From NCBI GenBank assembly GCA_016650435.1, contig JAENVT010000440.1, positions 1 through 13,223 on the forward strand: DNA of 13,223 nucleotides, given 5' to 3'. The position numbers were made by a program, and so were the translations under genes. Below the pieces are notes generated by a model, which worked only from the letters and a program-made list of their open reading frames with translations, made no database searches and was not told where the DNA came from. Of the stretch, positions 1 through 7,450 are shown piece after piece. The stretch comes from Ilumatobacteraceae bacterium. GTDB taxonomy: Bacteria; Actinomycetota; Acidimicrobiia; Acidimicrobiales; Ilumatobacteraceae. Numbering within the stretch: position 1 is the first letter of the stretch; each line of letters opens with the position of its first letter.

Positions 1-1
1 G

Positions 2-2491
2 CTGCCGGCCGCAGCTCGCGACCTCCCTGTTGTCGATGTGCTGCCAGAGTTGGGCGAGGCATTGGAACATCGCGGAACCGCACTGCTGGTAGCACCACCT
101 GGTGCCGGCAAGACAACGGTGGCACCCCTGTGGCTGATCGAACAGGCGTGGCTGAAGGGGCGGATCGTGATGCTCGAACCGCGCCGTTTGGCGACGCGCG
201 CCGCGGCCCAACGAATGGCAGTGCTCCTGGGAACGGAGGTCGGCGGACTCGTCGGCTACCAGACCAGAGACGAACGCCGGATCGGCCGAGACACGATGAT
301 CGAGGTCGTCACCGAAGGCGTGCTCACTCGACGCCTACAACACGACCCGGAGCTACCCGGTGTGGGAATGGTGATCTTCGACGAGGTACACGAACGCAAC
401 GTGCCGACCGATATCGGGTTGGCATTCGCGCTTGATGCGCGCGACACCGTGCGACCTGATCTGCGACTGTTGGCGATGTCGGCAACACCCGACGTTGCCA
501 AACTGACCACCGTCCTCGGCGATGCGCCGACCGTCGAGAGCATCGGCCGCACATTTCCGGTCGACCTGCGATGGCTCCCAATGATGAAGGGCACGCGTGT
601 CGAACAGGCCGCCGGTGATGCCGTGTTGCGTGCGCTCAACGAAGAACCAGGCGACGTGTTGGTCTTCCTTCCCGGGATCGGTGAGATCCGTCGCGTCGAG
701 CAGTCGCTCTCCGATCGGGTCGGACCCAACGTCGACGTGCGTCTGCTCGCGGGTGCGTTGTCTCTAGCCGAACAGGACTTGGCTCTGATGCCATCGCCGA
801 GCGGACGGCGGCGCGTCGTGTTGAGCACCGACATTGCGGAATCATCGCTGACTGTCAGCGGAGTGCGGATCGTGGTCGACGCCGGGCTGGCCCGGGTGCC
901 ACGGCACGATCTCGGCAGCGGCATGACACGGCTGACGACGATCAGCACCAGCCGGGCATCCGCCGACCAGCGCGCGGGTCGCTCCGGGCGTACCGAGCCG
1001 GGCGTCGCCTATCGGCTGTGGAGCAAACTCGAGCACGCCACCCGACGCGCCCATCTCGAGGCTGAGATCACCCAGGTCGATCTCGCCGGCGTCGCTCTCG
1101 AGCTGGCCACGTGGGGTACGCCGGTCGGTGAGTTGCGCTTCATCGATCAACCGCCGCAGCGAGCGTTGCAACAGGCTCACGAGCTGTTGCGGCGACTCGG
1201 TGCCCTCGACGGCAACGGCCGGCCGACCTCCACCGGGCGAGCGATGCTTGCTCTGCCGCTGCACCCCCGACTGGCGCGGATGGTCGTCGCCGCGCCCGAT
1301 GCCGACAAGGGTCTCGCCTGCTTGATCGCAGCGGTGCTCGACGAGCGTGATGTGTTGCGCGGCAGAGCCGACGAGCTACCCGCGGACCTAGCGCTTCGCG
1401 TCCGCGTGGTGTGCGGACACGACTATCACGATCGTGCAGATCGTCGGGATGTTGCCCGGATCCGCGACCGTGCGGCCGACATCGCCCGGCGAAGCGACGT
1501 GCACATCGACTTCGACGACGTCGTCGCAGAGCACACCGGCGCCATGTTGGCCCTGGCCTTTCCCGACCGCGTCGCGGTACGTCGCCGTCAACCGGGACAG
1601 TTTCAGATGCGGACTGGCACCGGTACGTGGGTTGCTGCAACCGACAGCCTCGCCAACGAACGGTTCATCGTTGCCGCCGACCTCGACGGGAATCGCACCA
1701 GCGCCCGAGTGCGCATCGGTGCCGGGATCGAGCCGGGGGAACTGATTCGCTCGCTTGGTGACGATGTCGAGCGGCAGCACATCCTGACCTGGGACAAGCA
1801 GCGCGACAACCTGGTCCTGCACGAAACCGTGCGACTGGGTTCGATGTTGCTCGAGGAGCAGTACCGACCGGCGCCGTTCGGCGACGAAACAGTTGGGGCA
1901 CTCGTCGAGCGTGTGCGGGGGACGCGACTCGGGGTGTTGAACTGGACGGACGCGGCCCAACAGCTACGCCGGCGATTGGTCTTCGCCGCTTCCCGCCTCG
2001 TTGACGAGTGGCCCAGCGTCGACGATAAGAGGCTGCTCGCCACCGTGGACGAGTGGCTGGTGCCGTTTCTGCATCGAGCCACGAGCCGCGCCGACCTTGC
2101 GGCCATCGACATGGAGATGGTGCTGACCACGATGCTGTCGTGGGACCAACGAACTGAGCTCGACCGGCTTGTGCCGGCGACCTTGACCACGGCTGCCGGC
2201 CGCACCGTCGTGATCGACTATCAGCGCGACAACCCGACCGTGTCCGTTCGAGTACAAGACATGTTCGGCACGGTCACACACCCGACGATCGCCGACGGAT
2301 TGCCGCTGACCATCGAACTGCTGTCGCCGGCAGATCGACCCGTTCAGATCACCAACGACCTGCCCGGGTTCTGGTCGGGTTCGTGGGCGATGGTTCGCAA
2401 AGAGCTCGCCGGTCGGTACCCGAAGCATCAATGGCCCGCCGACCCGTCGACGGCCGTCCCGAAGCGGTTGAAGGATCGACCAGCTGACTGA
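2..2491 (+). CDS. hrpB: ATP-dependent helicase HrpB (DExH box), 5' end outside window
   Basis: This is a superfamily 2 DEAH/RHA-type nucleic-acid helicase of the HrpB family; its cellular substrate is poorly defined. Counting from the GTG at 38, Walker A GAGKTT is at residues 22-27, the DEVH box at 115-118, SAT at 148-150 and motif VI QRAGRSGR at 311-318. The HA2-like and HrpB C-terminal regions follow to residue 817, close to the roughly 810-825 residues usual for HrpB. The frame stays open from base 2 to the GTG, and those codons read LPAARDLPVVD. They lead straight into VLPEL, as in the N-terminus of E. coli HrpB (LPVAAVLPEL). The GTG at 38 is therefore probably an internal Val codon, with the real start left of the window. 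The gene converges with the methyltransferase, with 8 bases between stops. Family assignment is secure; the start is not visible. Confidence 0.93.
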   Translation: MPAAARDLPVVDVLPELGEALEHRGTALLVAPPGAGKTTVAPLWLIEQAWLKGRIVMLEPRRLATRAAAQRMAVLLGTEVGGLVGYQTRDERRIGRDTMIEVVTEGVLTRRLQHDPELPGVGMVIFDEVHERNVPTDIGLAFALDARDTVRPDLRLLAMSATPDVAKLTTVLGDAPTVESIGRTFPVDLRWLPMMKGTRVEQAAGDAVLRALNEEPGDVLVFLPGIGEIRRVEQSLSDRVGPNVDVRLLAGALSLAEQDLALMPSPSGRRRVVLSTDIAESSLTVSGVRIVVDAGLARVPRHDLGSGMTRLTTISTSRASADQRAGRSGRTEPGVAYRLWSKLEHATRRAHLEAEITQVDLAGVALELATWGTPVGELRFIDQPPQRALQQAHELLRRLGALDGNGRPTSTGRAMLALPLHPRLARMVVAAPDADKGLACLIAAVLDERDVLRGRADELPADLALRVRVVCGHDYHDRADRRDVARIRDRAADIARRSDVHIDFDDVVAEHTGAMLALAFPDRVAVRRRQPGQFQMRTGTGTWVAATDSLANERFIVAADLDGNRTSARVRIGAGIEPGELIRSLGDDVERQHILTWDKQRDNLVLHETVRLGSMLLEEQYRPAPFGDETVGALVERVRGTRLGVLNWTDAAQQLRRRLVFAASRLVDEWPSVDDKRLLATVDEWLVPFLHRATSRADLAAIDMEMVLTTMLSWDQRTELDRLVPATLTTAAGRTVVIDYQRDNPTVSVRVQDMFGTVTHPTIADGLPLTIELLSPADRPVQITNDLPGFWSGSWAMVRKELAGRYPKHQWPADPSTAVPKRLKDRPAD

Positions 2492-2499
2492 GTGTCCCG

Positions 2500-3246
2500 T
2501 CACCCGCTAGCGGCCGTTGGCTTTCGACCGATCGCGATCACCGATAGCCCGAACGGCAGGCTCACCCTGCGCAGCACTGCTCGCTCGGCGCGGGCAACTT
2601 GGCCGAGCAATCCACCGAGGCCACTCTCGTTGCGGCCGACATCACTCTTGCTCTTGCCTCGCTCGACGATGCCCATGACCGCCGCCGGCGGAACCAGAAA
2701 CGAGTACGCGCCTGTTGCCCGCACGAGATCGAGACCAGCGCCGCGAACCATCGAGCGCATCTCCGCAAGGCTGAACCGTCGCGCCGTGTGGGTCACGTCG
2801 TCGTGCCCGCGCCACAGTCGCTTGCCGCCCGGCTCCATCAGACACACCAGCCCGCCAGGCTTCGCCACTCGGGCGAACTCCCGAACGATTGCCTGCGGAT
2901 CGGGGTTCATCCGGTGGCACAGCGCTGTGACGCACAAGACGGCGTCAAATGCGGCGGCACGGTGCGGGATGTGATTGATGTCGGCTCGCACTGCTCGATA
3001 TCCAGCGTGATCGGATACCGCAGCTTGCAGCGCAATTGGTTCGAAGTCGTCGAGAACGGTCGTTGCCCGGTCGGCCAACCACGACCCGGTCGCGCCAGAT
3101 CCACCGCCGGCATCGAGGTACATCGAGCCACCGTCAACGGGCAGTAGATGCTTGGCGATCAATAGTTCCAGCAAGGATCGAGTTGACCGAAACCACCAGT
3201 GGTGCTCGCCTGCCGCGACCATCCGCTGATACTCGTCATCGTCCAT
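2500..3246 (-). CDS. Class I SAM-dependent methyltransferase (HHWWFR type)
   Basis: A 248-residue Methyltransf_11-like protein. It starts with a short charged segment and HHWWFRSTR (residues 15-23), a hallmark of methyltransferases often found in surface-glycan clusters. The SAM-binding motif I is LDAGGGSG at 44-51, with Gly-rich GGG in place of the commoner GCG. The acidic post-II region AFDAVLCV is at 99-106, and KPGGLVCLMEPGG (129-141) is the usual post-motif strand. THTARRFS (152-159) and the FLVPPAA stretch (183-189) are also typical of this subgroup. The ATG at 3246 has an AAGGA Shine-Dalgarno about eight bases upstream. It is divergent from the glycan operon across 40 bases and may modify the same product; that link is inference. 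The methyl acceptor (sugar, lipid or small molecule) cannot be told from sequence. Confidence 0.85.
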   Translation of the reverse strand: MDDDEYQRMVAAGEHHWWFRSTRSLLELLIAKHLLPVDGGSMYLDAGGGSGATGSWLADRATTVLDDFEPIALQAAVSDHAGYRAVRADINHIPHRAAAFDAVLCVTALCHRMNPDPQAIVREFARVAKPGGLVCLMEPGGKRLWRGHDDVTHTARRFSLAEMRSMVRGAGLDLVRATGAYSFLVPPAAVMGIVERGKSKSDVGRNESGLGGLLGQVARAERAVLRRVSLPFGLSVIAIGRKPTAASG

Positions 3247-3274
3247 GTTTCCGATCCTTGCACGCCGAGATCTC

Positions 3275-3280
3275 TAACAT
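3275..3280 (+). promoter_or_regulatory. -10 element TAACAT, leaderless-type promoter of the glycan operon
   Basis: TAACAT occupies -12 to -7 relative to the A of the ATG at 3287, so transcription would begin on the start codon itself. No Shine-Dalgarno lies at useful spacing. The palindrome GAGATCTC (3267-3274) abuts the hexamer, between the divergent methyltransferase and SDR genes, and could be an operator. The -35 region is not recognisable. The promoter is inferred from position and from the same arrangement at 8386 and 12661. Confidence 0.5.
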
Positions 3281-3286
3281 CGCGAG

Positions 3287-4276
3287 ATGCCCCAAAGCAC
3301 TGACCTGTCGTCCACCGTATGCGTGGTCACCGGTGGCCTCGGGTTCATCGGAGCCAACACGACCCACGAACTGATCCGACGCGGTGCGACCGTGCGCATC
3401 ATCGATGCGTTGGTCGAGGGTCACGGCGGAGACCGGCGCAACGTCGAAGGACTCAATGTTGAAATCGTCGAGGCGGAGATCGGCGACGGTGTGGTGGCTG
3501 ATGCAGTCGCCGATGCAGACATCGTGTTCAACCTCGCCGGTCAGGTCAGCCACCTGGCATCGATGCGCGACCCATTGCACGATCTTCACGTCAACGCCGT
3601 GACGCACGCGTCGTTCCTAGAGATACTTCGTCGCGTCAATCCGACAGCGCGCGTCGTGCACACGTCGACGCGACAGGTCTACGGACGACCGCTGCGATCA
3701 CCAGTTGACGAACTGCATCCGACCAGCCCGATGGATGTCAACGGAGTGTCGAAATTAGCCGGTGAGCAACTGCACCTGGTGTACCACACGGCGTACGCGA
3801 TGCCGACGACGAGCCTTCGACTCACCAACGTCTACGGGCCACGCCAACGATTGACCAGCGACGAATTGGGCTTCCTGCCTGTCTTCATCCGCAAGGCGTT
3901 GTTGGGTGAAGAGATCCGCATCTTCGGAGACGGTGCGCAACGACGAGATTGCGTTTATGTCGACGATGTCGTCGAAGCATTGTTGGTCGCAACAGCACCC
4001 GAGGCTATTGGCAGGGTGTTCAACGTTGGCAACGTCATCGATCACTCGTTGGCGGAAATCGGTGGGGCGATCATCGAAACGACCGGCAGCAACGGCGGGC
4101 TCACCTTCGTCCCATGGCCCGAAGATCATCAGCGCATCGATATCGGGTCGTTCCACACAGACTGCACGACGATCGCAGAAGTCCTGGGATGGAAGGCGAC
4201 GACGACACTCGATATGGGCCTTCGGGCCACCGCAACCTTCTATCGTGGTCACCCGTGGTACCTGTCGTCGACCTGA
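3287..4276 (+). CDS. NAD-dependent epimerase/dehydratase (extended SDR), sugar-nucleotide type
   Basis: A 329-residue extended short-chain dehydrogenase. The Rossmann motif TGGLGFIG (15-22) has the GxxGxxG spacing and IID (38-40) ends strand 2. FNLAGQ (81-86) and TSTRQVYG (126-133) match the usual NAD- and active-site strands. RLTNVYGPRQR (178-188), IFGDGAQRRDCVYVDD (212-227) and FNVGN (245-249) are typical of sugar-nucleotide epimerases and dehydratases. The substrate is presumably a UDP-, GDP- or dTDP-sugar. At the catalytic YxxxK site the sequence is VNGVSK: Lys156 is kept but Tyr is replaced by Asn152. From memory, a VDVNGxxK motif recurs in an SDR subfamily, so this is probably a lineage trait and not a mutation. 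It is the first gene of a four-gene operon; its last 22 bases overlap the aminotransferase. Exact reaction unknown. Confidence 0.85.
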   Translation: MPQSTDLSSTVCVVTGGLGFIGANTTHELIRRGATVRIIDALVEGHGGDRRNVEGLNVEIVEAEIGDGVVADAVADADIVFNLAGQVSHLASMRDPLHDLHVNAVTHASFLEILRRVNPTARVVHTSTRQVYGRPLRSPVDELHPTSPMDVNGVSKLAGEQLHLVYHTAYAMPTTSLRLTNVYGPRQRLTSDELGFLPVFIRKALLGEEIRIFGDGAQRRDCVYVDDVVEALLVATAPEAIGRVFNVGNVIDHSLAEIGGAIIETTGSNGGLTFVPWPEDHQRIDIGSFHTDCTTIAEVLGWKATTTLDMGLRATATFYRGHPWYLSST

Positions 4277-5301
4277 GTCGGCGCGGACAGCGGTTTTCCT
4301 CGGAGTTTGCGAAAGCGGCGGAGCGAATCGCAGCAAGTGGCAGTTTCCTTCTCGGGACTGAGCTGTCCGCGTTCGAATCCGAATTTGCCGAATGGCTCGA
4401 GGCGCCTCATTGCGTGGTCGTCTCGTCGGGAGCTGCGGCGCTGCAACTCGCTCTGGCCGCCGCTGGCATCGGTGCCGGTGACGAAGTGTTGGTGCCCGCC
4501 TTCACGGCGGTTCCCACGGCGTCTGCGGTCTGCGCGGTCGGTGCTGTTCCGCGGGCGATCGAGGTCGATCCGCACACCGCGTGCATCACTACCGAGACTG
4601 TCGAAGCTGGGCGCACACCGCGGACCAAGGCGGTCATCCTCGTCCACCTCTATGGCTATCCGGCCCCTCTGCCCGTTACCGACCTCACGGTCATCGAAGA
4701 CGCTGCGCAGGCCCACGGTGCTCTGCACGATCCCGGTCGTTCCGCGGCGACGGCGTACAGCTTCTATCCCACCAAGAACCTCGGGGGAATCGGCGACGGC
4801 GGGGCCATCGTCACCAGTGACGCAGACCTCGCCGCACACGTTCGTACCTTGCGCGTGCACGGTATGACAGCTCAGTACGTGCACGAACTCGTCTCCCAGA
4901 ACTTTCGAATGTCAGAACTGGAGGCGGCATGGTTGCGCCTCGCCCTCGGCGATCTGGCAGCCGACGTCGCTCAAAGGAGGGCAATAGTCACCCGCTATCG
5001 ACAGGCGGCCCCTGGCCTGTTCTGGCAGGCGACGCAGGCGACCCACGCCTATCACCTCGCCGTCGTTCGCACCGTCGACCGCGCTGGCACACGAGCCGCG
5101 TTGGAGCGTGACGGCATAGCCACTGCGATCCACTACCCACTGGCCATCACACAGCAGCCCGCATACCGCGATCTGCCGCACGCCTCGTGTCCGCAGGCCG
5201 AGGCATGGGCCGCTGAGTGCATCAGCGTGCCATGCTTTCCGGAGATGACCGAGGCCGAAGTCGACCGTGCGTGCACCGCTTTGGCCGGGTTGGCCGAATG
5301 A
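4255..5301 (+). CDS. DegT/DnrJ/EryC1/ArnB-family PLP aminotransferase
   Basis: A 348-residue fold-type I PLP enzyme that transfers an amino group, usually from glutamate, to a keto sugar nucleotide. VVSSGAAALQLAL (55-67) is the cofactor phosphate-binding region and VIEDAAQAHGA (146-156) carries the pyridine-binding Asp149. SFYPTKNLG (169-177) carries the Schiff-base Lys174, followed by GDGGAIVT. HLYGYPAPL (131-139) and QNFRMSELEAA (215-225) are further family marks. The frame is open far upstream through the preceding gene. The family N-terminus (VPVVDLSRRGQ) begins at the GTG at 4255, so that start is chosen even without a Shine-Dalgarno. It overlaps the SDR by 22 bases, suggesting translational coupling. 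At 348 residues it is slightly short for the family (about 360-390), but the core looks complete. The sugar substrate is not determined. Confidence 0.88.
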   Translation: MVPVVDLSRRGQRFSSEFAKAAERIAASGSFLLGTELSAFESEFAEWLEAPHCVVVSSGAAALQLALAAAGIGAGDEVLVPAFTAVPTASAVCAVGAVPRAIEVDPHTACITTETVEAGRTPRTKAVILVHLYGYPAPLPVTDLTVIEDAAQAHGALHDPGRSAATAYSFYPTKNLGGIGDGGAIVTSDADLAAHVRTLRVHGMTAQYVHELVSQNFRMSELEAAWLRLALGDLAADVAQRRAIVTRYRQAAPGLFWQATQATHAYHLAVVRTVDRAGTRAALERDGIATAIHYPLAITQQPAYRDLPHASCPQAEAWAAECISVPCFPEMTEAEVDRACTALAGLAE

Positions 5302-6008
5302 CAGCCGTGGCCAGCGTGTCAGCAGTGTTTCCGTGCTACAACGATGAAAATACCATCGGAGGTCTGGTCGACAACGCGTATGCAGCACTGTCACCTCTGG
5401 TCCCAGAAGTAGAAGTGATTGTCGTCAACGACGGATCGGCAGACGATTCAGGACCAGTGCTCGACAAGCTGGCTGTCGACCGACCATGGCTTCGCGTTGT
5501 TCACCACGAGACGAACGGCGGCTACGGGAAGGCGTTGCTCAGTGGGTTCGGCGAAGCGCAGCACGATTGGATCTTCTACACCGACGGCGATGCGCAGTAC
5601 GACGCGAGCGAGGCCGCGCTGCTCGTGCCGTTGGCCACCGACGACATCGACGTCGTTCAGGGCTACAAGATCGGTCGAGGCGACTCGTGGTATCGCAAGC
5701 TGATCGGTCGGTTCTATCACCACGTGGTCAAGTTGCTCTTCAACCTGAAGGTACGCGACACCGATTGCGACTTCCGTATGTTCCGCCGTCAGCTGATCAT
5801 CGATCGTCCGCTGACGTCGACCTCCGGTGTGATCTGCGTCGAGATGATGCGTTCGTTCGATCGGGCTGATGCACGGTTTGTCGAGATTCCCGTACATCAC
5901 TACTTCCGGCCGTCCGGCAAGTCGCAGTTCTTCCGATTGCCAGCCATCGCCCGAAGCGCCCGCCAGCTCCTGGCATTGTGGTGGAACATGGTGATTCGTG
6001 GACGTTGA
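5298..6008 (+). CDS. GT2 glycosyltransferase, DPM1/polyprenyl-phosphate sugar synthase-like
   Basis: A 236-residue inverting GT-A glycosyltransferase. It opens with SVSAVFPCYNDENTI (6-20), then VIVVNDGSADDS (40-51) with the nucleotide-binding Asp45. YTDGDAQYD (94-102) holds the metal-binding DxD (Asp96, Asp98). QGYKIGRGDSWYRK (121-134) and DTDCDFRMFRR (154-164) place it with dolichol/polyprenyl-phosphate mannose and glucose synthases. Unlike ArnC or GtrB it has no C-terminal pair of membrane helices, so it resembles the single-domain DPM1 form. The start is the ATG of an ATGA overlap with the aminotransferase stop, which argues for coupled translation. Its likely role is moving the sugar made by the two upstream enzymes onto undecaprenyl or decaprenyl phosphate. 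The family is clear; donor and acceptor are inferred. Confidence 0.85.
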   Translation: MTAVASVSAVFPCYNDENTIGGLVDNAYAALSPLVPEVEVIVVNDGSADDSGPVLDKLAVDRPWLRVVHHETNGGYGKALLSGFGEAQHDWIFYTDGDAQYDASEAALLVPLATDDIDVVQGYKIGRGDSWYRKLIGRFYHHVVKLLFNLKVRDTDCDFRMFRRQLIIDRPLTSTSGVICVEMMRSFDRADARFVEIPVHHYFRPSGKSQFFRLPAIARSARQLLALWWNMVIRGR

Positions 6009-7350
6009 AACCCGCGTGCGGCGCGGTGTCGCCTGGGCAGGCTCCGACGACGGTGCTCTGTGGGCGTTCCGCGCGGTGTTGGCAGGTTCGCTCGTTGTTC
6101 TGTATTTCGTCGGTCGCAACCAATGGTTCATTCGCGACGACTGGGCATTCCTGTTCACCCGCGAACGAATTCATCAGAACACCGGCCTCGCCGACATGCT
6201 CTTCATCGCTCAAGACGGCCATTGGATGACCATTCCGATCGTCGTGTACAGAGTCATCCACGCGATCTTCGGCACCGGCTCGTACTGGCCGTACCTGATC
6301 CCGACAATGGCGTGTCACCTCGGGATTGCGGTGCTCGTCCGCAAGCTCAGCCTGCGAGTCGGGGTGTCACCCTGGACAGCAACGATCCTCGCCGGGACGC
6401 TTGCCGTGTTCGGCAGCGGATGGGAGAACATCGTCTTCGCCATCCAACTCGTCTACAACCTGTCGTTGCTCGCATTTCTGGTGCACCTCATGATGATCGA
6501 CCACGACGGCCCACCCGATCGTCGCGATGCGTTCGGTGTCGTGGCCGGTCTGATTGCAGTGGCCTCGTCAGGATTCGGGCCCTTCTTCATCGTCGGAACC
6601 TTGTTGTTCACACTCCTACGTCGACGCTGGAAGGCAGCGGTAATCGCCACCATTCCTACTGCGTTGGCCTCGGCATGGTGGTGGCTGTTCTGGGGCCAGG
6701 ATCCCGCTGGCGGGTCGTCGCGGTCGCTGTCACAGATGCCTCCGTACGTCAACCGCGGGTTGTCGGCCGTGTTCCAGGGATTGACCGCGACGGCGTCACT
6801 GGTGGGGATCTCGCTGCTCGCCACGCTTGCGATTTTGCTATGGCGGCGCCGCGACACCGCCGCCCACGATCTCATGTTCTCGCTCGCTGTCACTGCGACG
6901 TTGATCTACATCGGGCTCGGCATTGAACGCGCCGGGCTCGGCGTCGAGACTGCCGCAAATTCGCGCTATGTGTACGTCGCCGCGGCATTGCTCATCCCCG
7001 CGTTTGGGGTCGCCGTCGACCAGCTGGCACGGATCGCCTCACCCGCGGTGTGGGCGGGTCGGCTGTTGTTGATCGGGGCAACGGCGATGAACATCAGCGC
7101 ACTGCGCTCGAACGGGAACGAATGGGCCAACCGGGCGAATGCCGAGCGCAACGTGCTGGAACTGATCGCTGCTTCGCCCGCACTCTCCACTGTCGAAGGC
7201 GGAGTGGCGCCGTTGCCGTTCAGTCCAGATGTACGCGTCCTCGACATCCCAGAGTTGATCGCCGACGGAGCGATTCATCCGCACGCTGCAGCGACACCCG
7301 CCGAACAGGCCGCCGTCGACCAGGCACTGAGCCAGCCAGTGCCGCCGTAG
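5998..7350 (+). CDS. Multi-pass membrane protein, GT-C glycosyltransferase-like
   Basis: A 450-residue integral membrane protein with about ten hydrophobic segments (roughly 22-39, 96-114, 124-141, 145-163, 178-206, 213-231, 262-281, 292-308, 325-343, 350-366). After the first helix comes FIRDDWAFLF (44-53), an acidic pair in the first external loop as in GT-C enzymes. GHWMTIPIVVYRVIHAIFG (74-92) resembles the loop that follows in these proteins. The last 80 residues are non-membrane and Pro/Ala-rich. GT-C enzymes take a sugar from a polyprenyl-phosphate donor on the outer face of the membrane, matching a role downstream of the GT2 gene. The start is the GTG at 5998, inside the last 11 bases of the GT2 gene, with no clear Shine-Dalgarno. 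I do not recognise a specific family; the GT-C call rests on topology, the DD motif and context. Confidence 0.68.
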   Translation: MDVETRVRRGVAWAGSDDGALWAFRAVLAGSLVVLYFVGRNQWFIRDDWAFLFTRERIHQNTGLADMLFIAQDGHWMTIPIVVYRVIHAIFGTGSYWPYLIPTMACHLGIAVLVRKLSLRVGVSPWTATILAGTLAVFGSGWENIVFAIQLVYNLSLLAFLVHLMMIDHDGPPDRRDAFGVVAGLIAVASSGFGPFFIVGTLLFTLLRRRWKAAVIATIPTALASAWWWLFWGQDPAGGSSRSLSQMPPYVNRGLSAVFQGLTATASLVGISLLATLAILLWRRRDTAAHDLMFSLAVTATLIYIGLGIERAGLGVETAANSRYVYVAAALLIPAFGVAVDQLARIASPAVWAGRLLLIGATAMNISALRSNGNEWANRANAERNVLELIAASPALSTVEGGVAPLPFSPDVRVLDIPELIADGAIHPHAAATPAEQAAVDQALSQPVPP

Positions 7351-7450
7351 TCGTCCCGCACTCTCACTTCTGAAGTAATTCGAGCTGCCTCTCACCGAGG
7401 TCTCACCATGGGCACGTGTACCTCTTTTCTTCGGGGCTCACGATCGCGAC
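7351..7450. promoter_or_regulatory. Intergenic region with 11-bp-spaced direct repeat before the protease gene
   Basis: These 100 bases separate the GT-C gene from the protease gene and should hold the end of the glycan operon and the protease promoter. TCTCACC occurs at 7390-7396 and 7401-7407; with flanks the two 11-base units agree at nine positions. Two 7-mers separated by four bases is the layout of sites bound by PhoB/OmpR-type response regulators in actinobacteria. An 11-base dyad ACTTCTGAAGT sits at 7366-7376. No convincing -10/-35 pair or terminator hairpin is seen; CACGAT at -12 to -7 before the ATG is a weak -10 candidate. Confidence 0.35.

Noticed and set aside
1388..1960. 190-codon open frame antisense to hrpB
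   Set aside because: It is a shadow of the helicase reading frame with no family resemblance.
3949..4254. Long open frame leading into the aminotransferase, giving a protein about 100 residues longer
   Set aside because: This part lies within the SDR gene in another frame, has Arg/His-rich composition typical of a shadow frame, and does not match DegT N-termini. The family start is at the GTG at 4255.
7366..7376. ACTTCTGAAGT palindrome as a terminator of the glycan operon
   Set aside because: A one-base loop cannot form an RNA hairpin and no T tract follows. It could only be a DNA-level site, with no further support.
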